DNA of 64,000 bases from Cardiobacterium valvarum (GTDB lineage Bacteria; Pseudomonadota; Gammaproteobacteria; Cardiobacteriales; Cardiobacteriaceae). Positions 53,575 to 63,352 of the stretch are shown piece after piece. The stretch is taken from contig NZ_UFUW01000001.1 of NCBI RefSeq assembly GCF_900460955.1, forward strand, positions 1,796,738-1,860,737, read 5' to 3'. The notes below the pieces were generated by a model that was not told where the DNA came from, searched no databases, and saw only the letters and a list, made by a program, of their open reading frames with translations. Every line of letters starts with the position of its first letter. The stretch's first letter is position 1. A program made the position numbers and the translations under genes.

Positions 53575-54903
53575 TTATTCTACATATAGTAGTGCGCGCA
53601 CAAATTCGTTTGCATTAAAGGGTCGTAAGTCTTCCGACTGCTCGCCGACGCCGATGTAGCGGATAGGAATGCCCAGTTTTTCGCTGATGGCAAAGAGGAT
53701 GCCGCCTTTGGCAGTGCCGTCAAGTTTGGTGACGGTAATGCTGTCGAGTTGCATGGCTTTGTGGAATTGTTCGGCCTGGCGCAAGGCGTTCTGACCGTTG
53801 CCGGCATCAATGATGAGCATGGTTTCGTGCGGGGCGTCAGGGTTAAGTTTGCCGATGACGCGTTTGATTTTTTGCAGTTCGGCCATGAGATGATCCTGGG
53901 TATGCAGGCGTCCGGCGGTATCAATAATAAGAACATCCACGCCGCGAGCGGTCGCGGATTGCAGGGCGTCGTAGGCGACGGATGCGGCATCGGCACCGGT
54001 ACCTTGAGCGATGACGGGGACGTTGTGGCGCGCCCCCCAGGTTTGCAGTTGTTCAACGGCGGCGGCGCGGAAGGTGTCGCCGGCGGCGAGCATGACTTTT
54101 TTGCCTTCTTGCTGGAAGTGGCGTGCCAGTTTGCCGATGGTGGTGGTTTTGCCGGCGCCGTTAATGCCGGTCATGAGGATGACGTAGGGTTTGGCGCTAC
54201 TGGTATCAAGCGGCTGGGCAAAGGGTGCGAGCAGTTGCTGCATGTGGTCGCGCACGGCGGCTTTGACGGCATCCACGTCTTTGAGTTCTTTGCGATCAAT
54301 TTGTTGGGTGACGGTGTCGATGATTTTGGTGGTGACTTCGATGCCAACGTCGGCGGTGAGCAGTTGTGCTTCGAGATCGTCGATAAGGTCCTGGTCGAGT
54401 GTTTTTTTCCCGAGGAAAAGGTTGGCGAAGCCGTGCCGTGTTTTGGCGAGTCCCTGACGGATGCGGGCAAAGTAGCCCCCCTCGCTTTTCGGTTTTGCTT
54501 GCGGCTGGGGTGTGTTGTCGTATTCGGCGGCGGTTTCGCTTATTGGGTCTGCTGTAAGCGCCGTAGTTGTCTCGCTTGGCGTAGTTTCTGCGGTAACGGT
54601 TGTTGATTCTTCGCTGACGGTAGGTGCCGCCACCTCCTCGCTTGGTGCAGTTTCGTCGGTGTCGTTTGTGGGCGCTTCTTCTGCCGCAAACGCCGTAGTT
54701 ATCTCGCTTGACGCGTTTTCTGCGATAACGGCTATCGATTCTTCGTTGACGATAGATGCCACCGTTGTCTCGCTTGGGCTATCGCTAGCGGGGCTTTCTA
54801 CGGGGGAGGAGACGGGTTGTTCGGTGATGGCAGCGTTATTTTCTTGTTCTTGCGGGGTAGTGGTTTGGGCTTTATTTCGTTTTTTGAACCAGTTGAATAC
54901 CAT
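53575..54903 (-). CDS. ftsY: Signal recognition particle receptor FtsY
   Basis: The 442-residue protein has an acidic, Thr/Ser/Glu-rich N-terminal A domain (about 1-140). The N domain follows (about 145-225, RIRQGLAKTRHGFANLFLG). The GTPase G domain has GINGAGKTTTIGKLA (G1), DTAGRLH (G3), TKLDGTAKGG (G4) and YIGVGEQSEDLRPF (G5). It receives SRP-ribosome complexes at the membrane. The A domain contains an internal duplication of about 44 codons (copies beginning near 54561 and 54693). The usual ftsE-ftsX pair is not downstream; rpoH follows directly. Confidence 0.96.
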   Translation of the reverse strand: MVFNWFKKRNKAQTTTPQEQENNAAITEQPVSSPVESPASDSPSETTVASIVNEESIAVIAENASSEITTAFAAEEAPTNDTDETAPSEEVAAPTVSEESTTVTAETTPSETTTALTADPISETAAEYDNTPQPQAKPKSEGGYFARIRQGLAKTRHGFANLFLGKKTLDQDLIDDLEAQLLTADVGIEVTTKIIDTVTQQIDRKELKDVDAVKAAVRDHMQQLLAPFAQPLDTSSAKPYVILMTGINGAGKTTTIGKLARHFQQEGKKVMLAAGDTFRAAAVEQLQTWGARHNVPVIAQGTGADAASVAYDALQSATARGVDVLIIDTAGRLHTQDHLMAELQKIKRVIGKLNPDAPHETMLIIDAGNGQNALRQAEQFHKAMQLDSITVTKLDGTAKGGILFAISEKLGIPIRYIGVGEQSEDLRPFNANEFVRALLYVE

Positions 54904-55073
54904 GTTGGCGATGTTCCGTGAGGGATTGGGCGGGATGGCCGCATTGTTTTGGGGTACGGCGAAAGGTCTTGCGGGCGGTGGTAAGATGCGTGTCTGCGCC
55001 CGCCGAAGGCGCGGGATTATAGCAGTGATTTGTGGTTCAAGCGGCGGTTTCCCGCTGCTATTGTGAGGTTTTT

Positions 55074-55523
55074 ATGGTCAATCAGGTTAAGTCGCCAAGT
55101 GGTGAGATACCGCCTGCCATGCCGAAAGCGACGGCGGGGTATCCGCATAGCCGCACGGCACGTCTGTTTTTGCTCGCGGCCGCGCTGAGCGGATTTTTGT
55201 GGGTCTCTCTCGGCGCTATCGCCGGGCATGAGGTGTTCAGCGGGCTGCACGCGTCTTTTTTTGACAAGGCACACCGTTATCAGATTGTGCACACGCTGGC
55301 GTTAATGCTGCTTGCGACTTTGCCTTTGCGTCTTCCGCTGTCGTTTTGCCGTGCCGCCGGGTTGTGCTGGTTGCTGGGTTTGTGCTGTTTTTGCGGCAGC
55401 TTGTATGTAATGGCGTTCTTGGGCACGGAAGCGGTGCGCTACTTGGTGCCGGTAGGCGGGGTAGCATTTTTAGTGGGTTGGGCGATGCTGTTTATCGCCG
55501 CTTGCGTGGGGGAACGATCATGA
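55074..55523 (+). CDS. DUF423 family membrane protein
   Basis: At 149 residues it has four membrane segments and the DUF423/YgdD pattern: LGAIAGHEVFSGL, then YQIVHTLALMLLATLPL, FCGSLYVMAFLG and LVPVGGVAFLVGWAMLF. The function is unknown. The N-terminal 30 residues before the first helix are longer than in many relatives. The stop overlaps the cobB ATG by four bases (ATGA), so the two are coupled. Confidence 0.85.
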   Translation: MVNQVKSPSGEIPPAMPKATAGYPHSRTARLFLLAAALSGFLWVSLGAIAGHEVFSGLHASFFDKAHRYQIVHTLALMLLATLPLRLPLSFCRAAGLCWLLGLCCFCGSLYVMAFLGTEAVRYLVPVGGVAFLVGWAMLFIAACVGERS

Positions 55524-56227
55524 CGGAAAAGAGAGTTGTGGTATTGACCGGAGCGGGGATTTCCGCCGAATCCGGGATTGCAACGTTCCGCGCCAGCGAC
55601 GGTTTGTGGGAAAACCACCGTGTGGAAGATGTCGCCACGCCGGAAGGTTTTGCGCGTAATCCCAAGTTGGTGCAGGATTTTTATAACGCCCGCCGCGCCC
55701 GCCTGCATGATGCCGATGTACAGCCGAATGCCGCCCATATCGCCTTGGCCCGTCTGCAACAGGCGCTGCCCGGCAAGGTGACGCTGATTACGCAGAATGT
55801 GGATGATCTTCATGAACGCGGCGGTGCCACGGAAGTGCTGCATATGCACGGCAGCCTGCTCAGTGTGCGCTGTCTCTACTGCGACAGCGTGCAGGATAAC
55901 TGGCACGACGACTGCTCAACGGAAACGGTCTGCCCGGTCTGCAAGCGTGCCCACGGCATGCGGCCGGATATCGTCTGGTTCGGCGAGATGCCTTATTACA
56001 TGAATATTATTGAAAAGCGCCTCGCCAACTGCACCCATTTCGCCGCTATCGGCACTTCGGGGCAAGTCTATCCGGCGGCCGGCTTCGTCGCCCTCGCGCG
56101 CGAGTGGGGGGCAGAGACGTATGAAATCAACCTGGAACCCAGTCACGGCGCCAGCAAATTCCAGCATATTTACAGCGGCAAGGCCACGGTTGAGGTCCCG
56201 CGCTGGGTGGAAAGCATGTTAAACTAA
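55520..56227 (+). CDS. cobB: NAD-dependent protein deacylase (sirtuin)
   Basis: The 235-residue class III sirtuin has GAGISAESGIATFR (11-24), TQNVDDLHERGG (91-102), the catalytic His110 in LHMHGSL and four zinc cysteines (118, 121, 138, 141). Tyr55 and Arg58 (FYNARR) form the Y-x-x-R pair that in SIRT5 and bacterial CobB favours succinyl- and malonyl-lysine. It removes acyl groups from lysines using NAD+ and gives nicotinamide and O-acyl-ADP-ribose. The longer frame upstream is part of the DUF423 gene; the ATG at 55520 overlaps its stop. Confidence 0.93.
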   Translation: MTEKRVVVLTGAGISAESGIATFRASDGLWENHRVEDVATPEGFARNPKLVQDFYNARRARLHDADVQPNAAHIALARLQQALPGKVTLITQNVDDLHERGGATEVLHMHGSLLSVRCLYCDSVQDNWHDDCSTETVCPVCKRAHGMRPDIVWFGEMPYYMNIIEKRLANCTHFAAIGTSGQVYPAAGFVALAREWGAETYEINLEPSHGASKFQHIYSGKATVEVPRWVESMLN

Positions 56228-56269
56228 CGCTGTCTTACTATCTCAAACACGAAACTTTTTATACTTTTT

Positions 56270-58405
56270 ATGATGAAACGACTCCCCATCATCTTCCTTG
56301 CCATCCTGCTTTCTGCCTGTGTGCACAGCAATGCGGGACAAACAACCGCCGATACCGTTCCCGATTATGCCCCGGAACCGTTGATTATCAGCAACGAACA
56401 CAAAAAAGCGTTCCGTCTTGGAACCAACCTGCTGGTCAACCACCACTACCGCAAACAAAAACTCTCTGCCATTGCTGGCGACATTCATCTTGATTACCTG
56501 CAAGCGCTGGATCCCTCGCACATCTACTTCCTGCAAAGTGATATTGACGAATTTAAACACTATGGTGATGCGCTGTTACAGGCGAACAAGGGCGACCTGA
56601 GCGCATTGCTTGCCATCTATCAGCGCTACAGCGAGCGGGCAAATGCACTGAACCGCTGGTCGCTGGAACGCCTCTCCCGCCCGTTTGACCTCAGCGGTGA
56701 CAGCACCATTACCTACCCCGAAGCCAAAGCCGGCAAAAAACAGCCGTGGCCGGCTGATGCCGCCGTCGCCCAGGCAGAGCAGGAAAAGCGTATTGAAGAC
56801 CAGCTCATCCGCCTGCGCGTTTCCGGCAAAAGCGAAGAAAAAGCCCTGAAACTGCTGCGCAGCCGCTATACCGGTGCTCTGCGCCGTCTCAACCAGATCA
56901 CCATGAACGACGTCTTTGACATCTACATGAATGTTGTCAGCAGCCGCTTCGACCCGCACAGCAACTACCTTTCACCGCGCACTAACGAAGACTTCAACAT
57001 CAACATGCGCCTCTCGCTGGAAGGCATCGGTGCCATCCTGGCTTCAGAAGAAGACCGCGTTACCATCCGCGAACTCGTGCCGGGCGGTCCTGCCTATAAA
57101 AGCGGCAAACTCAGCGTCAAAGACCAAATCATCGGTATCGCCCAAGGAAATGATGGTGAATTCGTCGACGTGACCGGCTGGCGGCTAGACAAGGTTGTTG
57201 ACCTCATCCGGGGCAAAAAAGGTACCCTTGTGCGCCTCTTGATTGACCCTGTTGATGCCGCCAAAGGCATGCGCGAAATCACCCTCGAACGTGATGAAGT
57301 CAAACTTGAAGAGCAGGCTGCCCAATCCACCATCGAAGAAGTCAGCGAAGACGGTGTGATCCGGCGCATCGGCGTCATCAAGCTGCCGTCCTTCTACATG
57401 GACTTTGAAGGCGCGCAGCAAGAAAAAAGCGATTACCGCAGCACCTCGCGTGATGTCGAGCGCCTGCTCAAAGAATTCCGCGATGCCAAAGTGGATGGCG
57501 TGGTTGTTGATTTGCGCGGCAACGGCGGTGGATCGCTCTACGAAGCGGTGAAAACCGTCGGCCTCTTCATTGACAAGGGCCCCGTCGTCATCGTTTCTGA
57601 CGCCAAAGGCGGCGTGCGCAGCGAAACCGACGATGATGAGGGTACCGCTTATGATGGTCCGCTTGCCGTCCTTATTGACCGCTACGCCGCATCTGCCTCG
57701 GAAATCTTTGCCGCTGCCATCCAGGATTACGGACGCGGCCTTATTATCGGCAGCAACAGCTTTGGCAAAGGCACCGTGCAAACCATAGTTAACCTCAACG
57801 ACTTTGTCGTCAACAACACCCCCAACCTTGGTGCAATGAAATTCACCATCTCCATGTTCCACCGCGTCAATGGCAGCAGCACCCAGTTCCGGGGTGTCTC
57901 GCCCGACATCCGCCTGCCCGCGCTTTTCTCGGCGGACGAAGTCGGCGAACAGGCCGAAGAATACGCCCTGCCGTGGAAATCCATCACCGCTGTCAAAATC
58001 AAACCGGCGGGCAGAATCACCGACAGCACCCTCGGCACCCTGCGCCAACTGCATGAAACCCGGATGCTCGGCAAACCCGAACTGCGCCGTTACCAGGAAT
58101 ACGTTGACAAAGTCCTGGAAAAAAACCGGCAGAGAACCTGGCCGCTCAACCTGCAAACCCGCAAGAACGAACATGCCGACTGGAAAAAATACCAGGACGA
58201 CTATGAAGCGGCGCAACGCAAAGACGTCCCCCTGCTCAACGCCGACAAAAAGAGCCAGAAAGAAATCGAAGAACGCAATGCCGTTGTAGAAGACGAGGAC
58301 GAAAAAGAAAGTTTTGTCCCCGACGTTGCCCTGTTCGAGACGCTGCACATCTTCTTCGACTACCTGCAACTTCTTAACCCGCAGGCAGCTGCAGACGCCG
58401 CCTGA
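56270..58405 (+). CDS. prc: Carboxy-terminal processing (tail-specific) protease, lipoprotein form
   Basis: The 711-residue protein has a lipobox LLSAC (Cys17), so it is likely a lipoprotein rather than a soluble periplasmic form. The Tsp N-terminal helical part follows, then a PDZ domain (about 245-320, RLSLEGIGAILASEEDRV). The S41 peptidase domain has VVVDLRGNGGGSLYEA, DRYAASASEIFAAAI (catalytic Ser) and GSNSFGKGTVQT (catalytic Lys). A C-terminal charged domain completes it. It trims C-terminal tails such as that of penicillin-binding proteins and degrades ssrA-tagged periplasmic proteins. No clear Shine-Dalgarno site precedes the ATG pair. Confidence 0.92.
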   Translation: MMKRLPIIFLAILLSACVHSNAGQTTADTVPDYAPEPLIISNEHKKAFRLGTNLLVNHHYRKQKLSAIAGDIHLDYLQALDPSHIYFLQSDIDEFKHYGDALLQANKGDLSALLAIYQRYSERANALNRWSLERLSRPFDLSGDSTITYPEAKAGKKQPWPADAAVAQAEQEKRIEDQLIRLRVSGKSEEKALKLLRSRYTGALRRLNQITMNDVFDIYMNVVSSRFDPHSNYLSPRTNEDFNINMRLSLEGIGAILASEEDRVTIRELVPGGPAYKSGKLSVKDQIIGIAQGNDGEFVDVTGWRLDKVVDLIRGKKGTLVRLLIDPVDAAKGMREITLERDEVKLEEQAAQSTIEEVSEDGVIRRIGVIKLPSFYMDFEGAQQEKSDYRSTSRDVERLLKEFRDAKVDGVVVDLRGNGGGSLYEAVKTVGLFIDKGPVVIVSDAKGGVRSETDDDEGTAYDGPLAVLIDRYAASASEIFAAAIQDYGRGLIIGSNSFGKGTVQTIVNLNDFVVNNTPNLGAMKFTISMFHRVNGSSTQFRGVSPDIRLPALFSADEVGEQAEEYALPWKSITAVKIKPAGRITDSTLGTLRQLHETRMLGKPELRRYQEYVDKVLEKNRQRTWPLNLQTRKNEHADWKKYQDDYEAAQRKDVPLLNADKKSQKEIEERNAVVEDEDEKESFVPDVALFETLHIFFDYLQLLNPQAAADAA

Positions 58406-58432
58406 CCCCTTCCATACTGACCGGAGACCCGC

Positions 58433-60421
58433 ATGACCCCCATCCAAACCTTCGCCGCATCAATCCGCATCCTCAGCATGGATGCCGTGCAAAAAGCCAA
58501 TTCGGGACATCCGGGGGCTCCGATGGGCATGGCGGACATGGCCGCCGTCCTGTGGCACGAACACCTGCGTGTCAACCCGGCCGACACCCGATGGTACAAC
58601 CGCGACCGTTTCATCCTTTCGAACGGCCACGCCTCCATGCTGCAATACGCCCTGCTGCACCTCACCGGCTTTGACATCTCGCTGGAAGACATCAAAAAAT
58701 TCCGCCAACTGCACAGCAAAACCCCCGGCCACCCCGAATACCGCGACACCCCGGGAGTCGAAATCACCACTGGTCCGCTTGGCCAGGGCATTGCCACCGC
58801 GGTCGGTATGGCTATCGCCGAACGCCACCTGGCCGCGCGTTACAACCGCGACAACCTACCGCTCGTTGACCACCACACCTACGTTTTCCTCGGCGACGGC
58901 TGCCTGATGGAAGGCGTATCCGCCGAAGCCTGTTCGCTGGCCGGCACCCTCGGCCTTGGCAAACTCATCTGCCTCTACGACAGCAACGGTATCTCTATTG
59001 ACGGCGAAATCGCGCCGTGGTTTGGCGAAGACGTCGCCGCGCGCTACGAAGCCTACGGCTGGCATGTTATCCGCGACATTGACGGCCACAACACCGACGC
59101 CATCAACACCGCCATCAACGCAGCCAAAGCCGAAACCGGCAAACCCTCGCTCATCATCTGCCGCACCAAAATCGGCTATGGCTCACCCAACCTCGAAGGC
59201 ACCGAAAAAACCCACGGCGCCCCGCTTGGCAAAGAAGAAATCGCGCTGACCAAAAAAGCGCTCGGCCTGCCGGAAGGCGACTTCGAATTGCCAGAGGGCG
59301 CCTACCAAGCGGCCAGCCTGCGCGAAAAAGGCGCCAAACTGCAAGACGCCTGGGAACACATTTGGCAACAATACCAAGATCAATACCCGGCCGAAGCCCA
59401 GGAATTTGCCCGCGTCATGAGCGGCAAACTGCCGGAAAACCTCGACCGCGTCATCGACAACACCCTCGCCCAGTACAACGAAGCCGGTGGCAACATCGCC
59501 ACCCGCAAAGCCTCCGAAAACGCCATCAACCTCCTCCTGCCGCACCTGCCCGAACTCATCGGCGGCTCGGCCGACCTTACCGGCAGCAACCTCACCTGGA
59601 GCAAGGCCGCTTCAAAAAGCATCAAGCCCGGCGATTTCAGCGGCAACTACCTCCACTACGGTGTGCGCGAATTTGCCATGAGCACCATCATGAACGGCAT
59701 CGCCCTGCACGGTGGCCTGCGCGCTTACGGCGGCACCTTCCTCGTCTTCTCGGACTACATGCGTAACGGCATACGCCTCTCCGCGCTGATGAAATTGCCC
59801 GTCACCTACGTTCTCACCCACGACTCCATCGGACTCGGTGAAGACGGCCCGACGCACCAACCCGTTGAACACATCGCCTCGCTGCGCCTCATCCCCAACC
59901 TCAATGTCTGGCGCCCCTGTGACCAGCAGGAAACCCTCGTCGCCTGGCGCAGCGCCCTGAATCCGACTACCCCGACCGCACTTGCCCTTAGCCGTCAAGG
60001 ACTGCCCGAACAAAAACGCGACGAAGCCACGCGCAAAAACATCGTCAGAGGCGGCTACATCCTCGAAGCGGCAGAACACCCCAGCCTCGTCCTCGTCGCC
60101 ACAGGCTCCGAAGTCGCGCTCATCGTCGCTGCCGCCGCCAGGCTGCGCGAAGAAGGCCAGCGCGTACAAGTCGTCTCCATGCCCTGTCTTGATCTCTACC
60201 AGCAGCAGGATGCTGCCTACCGTGCCACCGTCCTGCCCAAAGGCGTACCGACCGTCGTCGTCGAAGCCGGCGTTACCCTGCCGTGGCGCGGCATCAGCGG
60301 CGATCGCGGCACCGTCATCGGTATCGACACCTTCGGCGCCTCGGCTCCTGCGGACGAACTCTTCCCGCTCTACGGGCTGACAGTGGAAAACATCGTCGCC
60401 CAAAGCAAGGCCTTACTCTGA
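58433..60421 (+). CDS. tkt: Transketolase
   Basis: At 662 residues the protein matches bacterial transketolases. Landmarks are the N-terminal [20 protein letters not shown], the thiamine diphosphate motif [14 protein letters not shown] ending in [17 protein letters not shown] sequence, and [20 protein letters not shown] in the pyrimidine domain. The C-terminal domain follows, ending in [13 protein letters not shown]. It moves two-carbon units between sugar phosphates in the pentose phosphate pathway. pgk starts 33 bases after its stop codon, so the two are likely one transcript, an arrangement also seen in tkt-(gap)-pgk clusters; gapA is missing here. Confidence 0.97.
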   Translation: MTPIQTFAASIRILSMDAVQKANSGHPGAPMGMADMAAVLWHEHLRVNPADTRWYNRDRFILSNGHASMLQYALLHLTGFDISLEDIKKFRQLHSKTPGHPEYRDTPGVEITTGPLGQGIATAVGMAIAERHLAARYNRDNLPLVDHHTYVFLGDGCLMEGVSAEACSLAGTLGLGKLICLYDSNGISIDGEIAPWFGEDVAARYEAYGWHVIRDIDGHNTDAINTAINAAKAETGKPSLIICRTKIGYGSPNLEGTEKTHGAPLGKEEIALTKKALGLPEGDFELPEGAYQAASLREKGAKLQDAWEHIWQQYQDQYPAEAQEFARVMSGKLPENLDRVIDNTLAQYNEAGGNIATRKASENAINLLLPHLPELIGGSADLTGSNLTWSKAASKSIKPGDFSGNYLHYGVREFAMSTIMNGIALHGGLRAYGGTFLVFSDYMRNGIRLSALMKLPVTYVLTHDSIGLGEDGPTHQPVEHIASLRLIPNLNVWRPCDQQETLVAWRSALNPTTPTALALSRQGLPEQKRDEATRKNIVRGGYILEAAEHPSLVLVATGSEVALIVAAAARLREEGQRVQVVSMPCLDLYQQQDAAYRATVLPKGVPTVVVEAGVTLPWRGISGDRGTVIGIDTFGASAPADELFPLYGLTVENIVAQSKALL

Positions 60422-60454
60422 ACACCCACAACCCCTGAAAAAGAGGAAAAAACC

Positions 60455-61621
60455 ATGCGCAAACTCAGCGAAATCGACGTCAACGGCAAACGCGTCCTGA
60501 TGCGGCTCGACCTCAACGTCCCGCTCAAAGACGGCAAAATCACCAGCGACGCCCGCATCCAGGCAGCCCTGCCGACTATCCGCTACGCCCTGGATCACGG
60601 CGCTGCCGTGATGATCATGGCGCACCTGGGGCGCCCGACCGAAGGCGAATACGACGAAGCCTTCTCGCTCGCCCCCGTGGCCGCCTACCTCGGCAACCTG
60701 CTCGGCAAAAACGTCCCGCTCGTCAAAGACTACCTCGACAAAGCCCCGCAAGTCGCCGCCGGGGACATCGTCATGCTGGAAAACTGCCGCTTCAACAAAG
60801 GTGAAAAGAAAAACGAAGCGGCGCTGGCCGAAAAATACGCCGCCCTGTGCGACGTCTTCGTCAGCGACGGTTTCGGCGTCGTCCACCGTGCCCAAGCCTC
60901 CACCTACGGCGTTGCCGAAAAAGCGAAAACCGCTGTTGCCGGCCTGCTCGTCCAGCAAGAAGTTGAAGCACTGGAAAAAATCGTCAAAAACCCGGCCCGT
61001 CCGCTGCTCGCCATCGTCGGCGGCTCCAAAGTCTCCACCAAACTGCTGGTACTGCAATCCCTCCTGGAAAAAGTGGACACCCTCATCCCGGGCGGCGGTA
61101 TCGCCAACACCTTCCTTGCCGCCGAAGGCATCAACGTCGGCGCCTCCCTCTACGAACCCGACCTGCTCAACGACGCCAAAGCCATGCTGGATAAAGCCCG
61201 TGATCGCGGCGTCAACATCCCGCTGCCCGTGGACGTCGTCGTTGCCACCGAATTTTCGGCGGACGCCAAAGCGGTTACTAAAAATGTCGAAGACGTTGCC
61301 GACAACGAAATGATCCTGGATATCGGTCCGAAAACCGCCGAAAACTACGCGCGCATCATCGCGGAAATGAAAACCGTCGTTTGGAACGGCCCGGTCGGCG
61401 TCTTCGAAATGGCGCCGTTTGCCGCAGGCACCAAAGCACTGTCTGAAGCCATCGCTACCTGCCCCGGCTTCACCTTCGCCGGCGGCGGCGACACCATCGC
61501 GGCCATCGGCCAGTTCGGCATCGAAGACAAAGTGGACTACATCTCCACCGGTGGCGGCTCCATGCTCGAATACCTCGAAGGCAAAAAACTGCCCGGACTG
61601 GATATCCTCGGCGCCTACTAA
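60455..61621 (+). CDS. pgk: Phosphoglycerate kinase
   Basis: This 388-residue enzyme has the conserved [20 protein letters not shown] (substrate-binding Arg and Asn), [22 protein letters not shown] and [10 protein letters not shown]. The nucleotide-binding GGGGI-like region is present as [11 protein letters not shown], and [12 protein letters not shown] lies near the end. It converts 1,3-bisphosphoglycerate and ADP to 3-phosphoglycerate and ATP. A strong AGAGGAAAAAA site precedes the ATG. A terminator follows. Confidence 0.97.
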   Translation: MRKLSEIDVNGKRVLMRLDLNVPLKDGKITSDARIQAALPTIRYALDHGAAVMIMAHLGRPTEGEYDEAFSLAPVAAYLGNLLGKNVPLVKDYLDKAPQVAAGDIVMLENCRFNKGEKKNEAALAEKYAALCDVFVSDGFGVVHRAQASTYGVAEKAKTAVAGLLVQQEVEALEKIVKNPARPLLAIVGGSKVSTKLLVLQSLLEKVDTLIPGGGIANTFLAAEGINVGASLYEPDLLNDAKAMLDKARDRGVNIPLPVDVVVATEFSADAKAVTKNVEDVADNEMILDIGPKTAENYARIIAEMKTVVWNGPVGVFEMAPFAAGTKALSEAIATCPGFTFAGGGDTIAAIGQFGIEDKVDYISTGGGSMLEYLEGKKLPGLDILGAY

Positions 61622-61635
61622 ACCGCGCCTTTCAG

Positions 61636-61668
61636 CAAAAACCGCAGCAGATCTGCGGTTTTTTATTA
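61636..61668 (+). terminator. Terminator after pgk
   Basis: AAAACCGCAG / CTGCGGTTTT with loop CAGAT is followed by a T run, 14 bases after the stop codon. Confidence 0.88.
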
Positions 61669-61705
61669 AACCTTCCGCTCTCCCCCACACCACGAGGACA
61701 ACACC

Positions 61706-62029
61706 ATGCAAAAAATCCTGCTCACCACCCTGTTCGCCGCCAGCATCAGCGCGGTTGCCACGCCCGTTAACAGCGAAGATGCCGCTTTCGCCGCCGCCCT
61801 CGCCGCGCTGGAAAAACACCAACTGACCTCGCTGAAAACCGAGTGCCTGTTCTTCGATGCCGCTGAAGAAGGCGATAACTACCAAATCAACGTCCATGAA
61901 AAACATGACGCCACCTGCGGCGGCGACCCAAACACCGCGCCGCGCCTCTTCACCCTGACGGTCGCCAAAGCCGACGGCAAAGTCAGCGTCGATGATCCGG
62001 TGAGCGGCGAAACCCGCGTGCTTGAATAA
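61706..62029 (+). CDS. Small secreted protein with CGGDPNTAP motif
   Basis: This 107-residue protein has a cleavable signal peptide (ILLTTLFAASISAVA, cleavage near residue 17-20). The mature part has two cysteines (CLFFDA and ATCGGDPNTAPRLFTLTV) likely to form a disulfide. A CGGDP-x-TAPRLF motif of this sort occurs in several periplasmic and lipoprotein domains without a known role. An acid-rich surface is evident. Its C-terminal third was duplicated downstream (62199-62313). A GAGGACAAC start region is present. Confidence 0.65.
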   Translation: MQKILLTTLFAASISAVATPVNSEDAAFAAALAALEKHQLTSLKTECLFFDAAEEGDNYQINVHEKHDATCGGDPNTAPRLFTLTVAKADGKVSVDDPVSGETRVLE

Positions 62030-62506
62030 GGAGACATAACACGTCGGCATCATCGGCCTCAGCGGCTGGGGCGCAATGTCGCACTACCTCGCCCTGCGCC
62101 TGCCGGAATACTTCACCCTGAATGGCCTCGCTGCGGGCAGCCCCGCCAGCACCGCTGCCGCCGCCGCAAAATACGGTGTGCCTTATCACACTGCCAGCGC
62201 GGCGGCGACCCGAACACCGCGCCGCACCTCTTCACCCTGACGGTCGCCAAAGCCGACGGCAAAGTCAGCGTCAATGATCCGGTCAGCGGCGAAACGCGCG
62301 TGCTTGAATAAGGAGACATAACCATGCAAAAAATCCGCGTCGGCATCATCGGCCTCAGCGCCAACGGCGGCTGGGGCGCAATGTCGCACTACCCTGCCCT
62401 GCGCGCCCTGCCGGAATACTTCACCCTGAACGGCCTCGCAGCGGGCAGCCCCGCCAGCGCTGCTGCCGCCGCCGCAAAATACGGTGTGCCTTATCACACT
62501 GCCAGT
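61917..62506. repeat. Partial tandem duplication covering two gene ends
   Basis: The segment 61917-62198 and the segment 62199-62506 are related copies. Each runs from the GCGGCGGC in the small secreted gene, through its stop codon, to the same GCGGCGGC in the oxidoreductase gene (62507). The first copy has lost about 26 bases, including the oxidoreductase start codon. Confidence 0.88.
62041..62323 (+). pseudogene. Duplicated fragments: oxidoreductase 5-prime part joined to secreted-gene 3-prime part
   Basis: 62043-62206 matches the first 55 or so codons of the oxidoreductase gene (62339 onward), with small deletions and no start codon. At 62199-62208 (GCGGCGGCGA) it joins a second copy of the 3-prime part of the small secreted gene, which ends with its stop codon and the GGAGACATAACC leader of the intact oxidoreductase. 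Neither fragment can make a useful protein. It is the by-product of a tandem duplication. Confidence 0.88.
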
Positions 62507-63349
62507 GCGGCGGCACTGGCGGCGCGCGATGACATTGACCTGCTCGTCGTCGCCGTCAACCTGCCGCAGCACCGTGCCCTGCTGGAAAGCATCATCCCCA
62601 GCGGCAAAGCCATCTACTGCGAATGGCCACTCGGTACCGATCCTGCGCAATCCCAGGCGTTGACCGACCTCGCCGACCACTACCATTGCCGCACCTTCAT
62701 CGGCCTGCAAGCGACGCATTCGCCCTATGTCCGCCGCCTGAAAGCCATCCTTGATGACGCGGCAAGCGGCACAATGCGCAGTTGCACCATTCTCGGCGGC
62801 GACCCGTCGCGGGCGCGGCAAACCGTCTCGCGCTACCGCTACGCACAGGCGCAGGAAAACGGCGTCAACACCCTCACCATCCCCTTCGCCCACCTGCTCG
62901 CCGCCCTGCGCTACCTCTTCGGCGAGCTGACGCACATGGCGGCACTCACCCGCTGCGCCTTCCCGCAGGTTTATCTCGCAGACACCGGCGAAACCATCCC
63001 GCGCACCGCCACCGATAACGTCCTGTTCAGCGGGCAAACCGCTGACGGCGGGCTGATTAACGCCATCTACTCCGGCGCCCTCAGCGGCCTGCGCATGGAC
63101 ATCGAATGCGACAACTGCCGCATCAGCGCGACGGGCAACAGCGGCCACATCCAGTACGAACCGCTGACCATCACCGTGACGCGCGGCGGACGGACGGATA
63201 CCTTCAACCCGGTCACGGCGGCAGCGGACAACCTGATTGACATCTACCGTGCCGTTCATGCCGACCTGGCCACGGGCAGCCACAGTGTACCCGACTTCGC
63301 CGACGCCGTCGCCCACCAGTGCCTGCTGTGGCAACTGGTGGGGAACTGA
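62324..63349 (+). CDS. Gfo/Idh/MocA family oxidoreductase, Gal80-like
   Basis: The 341-residue protein has the Rossmann start IRVGIIGLSANGGWGAMSHY, which carries the expanded glycine loop of the Gal80-like subgroup. DLLVVAVNLPQHRALLE and YCEWPLGTD (the EKP-type catalytic motif appears here as EWPLG) follow. The C-terminal alpha-beta domain closes with AVHADLATGSHSVPDFADAV. The change of lysine in EKP to tryptophan suggests a non-canonical or sensor role, as in Gal80. A GGAGACATAACC site precedes the ATG. The upstream 280 bases contain its duplicated 5-prime fragment. Confidence 0.85.
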   Translation: MQKIRVGIIGLSANGGWGAMSHYPALRALPEYFTLNGLAAGSPASAAAAAAKYGVPYHTASAAALAARDDIDLLVVAVNLPQHRALLESIIPSGKAIYCEWPLGTDPAQSQALTDLADHYHCRTFIGLQATHSPYVRRLKAILDDAASGTMRSCTILGGDPSRARQTVSRYRYAQAQENGVNTLTIPFAHLLAALRYLFGELTHMAALTRCAFPQVYLADTGETIPRTATDNVLFSGQTADGGLINAIYSGALSGLRMDIECDNCRISATGNSGHIQYEPLTITVTRGGRTDTFNPVTAAADNLIDIYRAVHADLATGSHSVPDFADAVAHQCLLWQLVGN

Positions 63350-63352
63350 ACC

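Noticed and set aside
57185..58447. 420-residue minus-strand open frame
   Set aside because: Antisense to the tail-specific protease gene, which has complete catalytic motifs.
60413..62053. 546-residue minus-strand open frame
   Set aside because: Antisense to pgk and its neighbours; high G+C makes long antisense frames common. The pgk product is clear.
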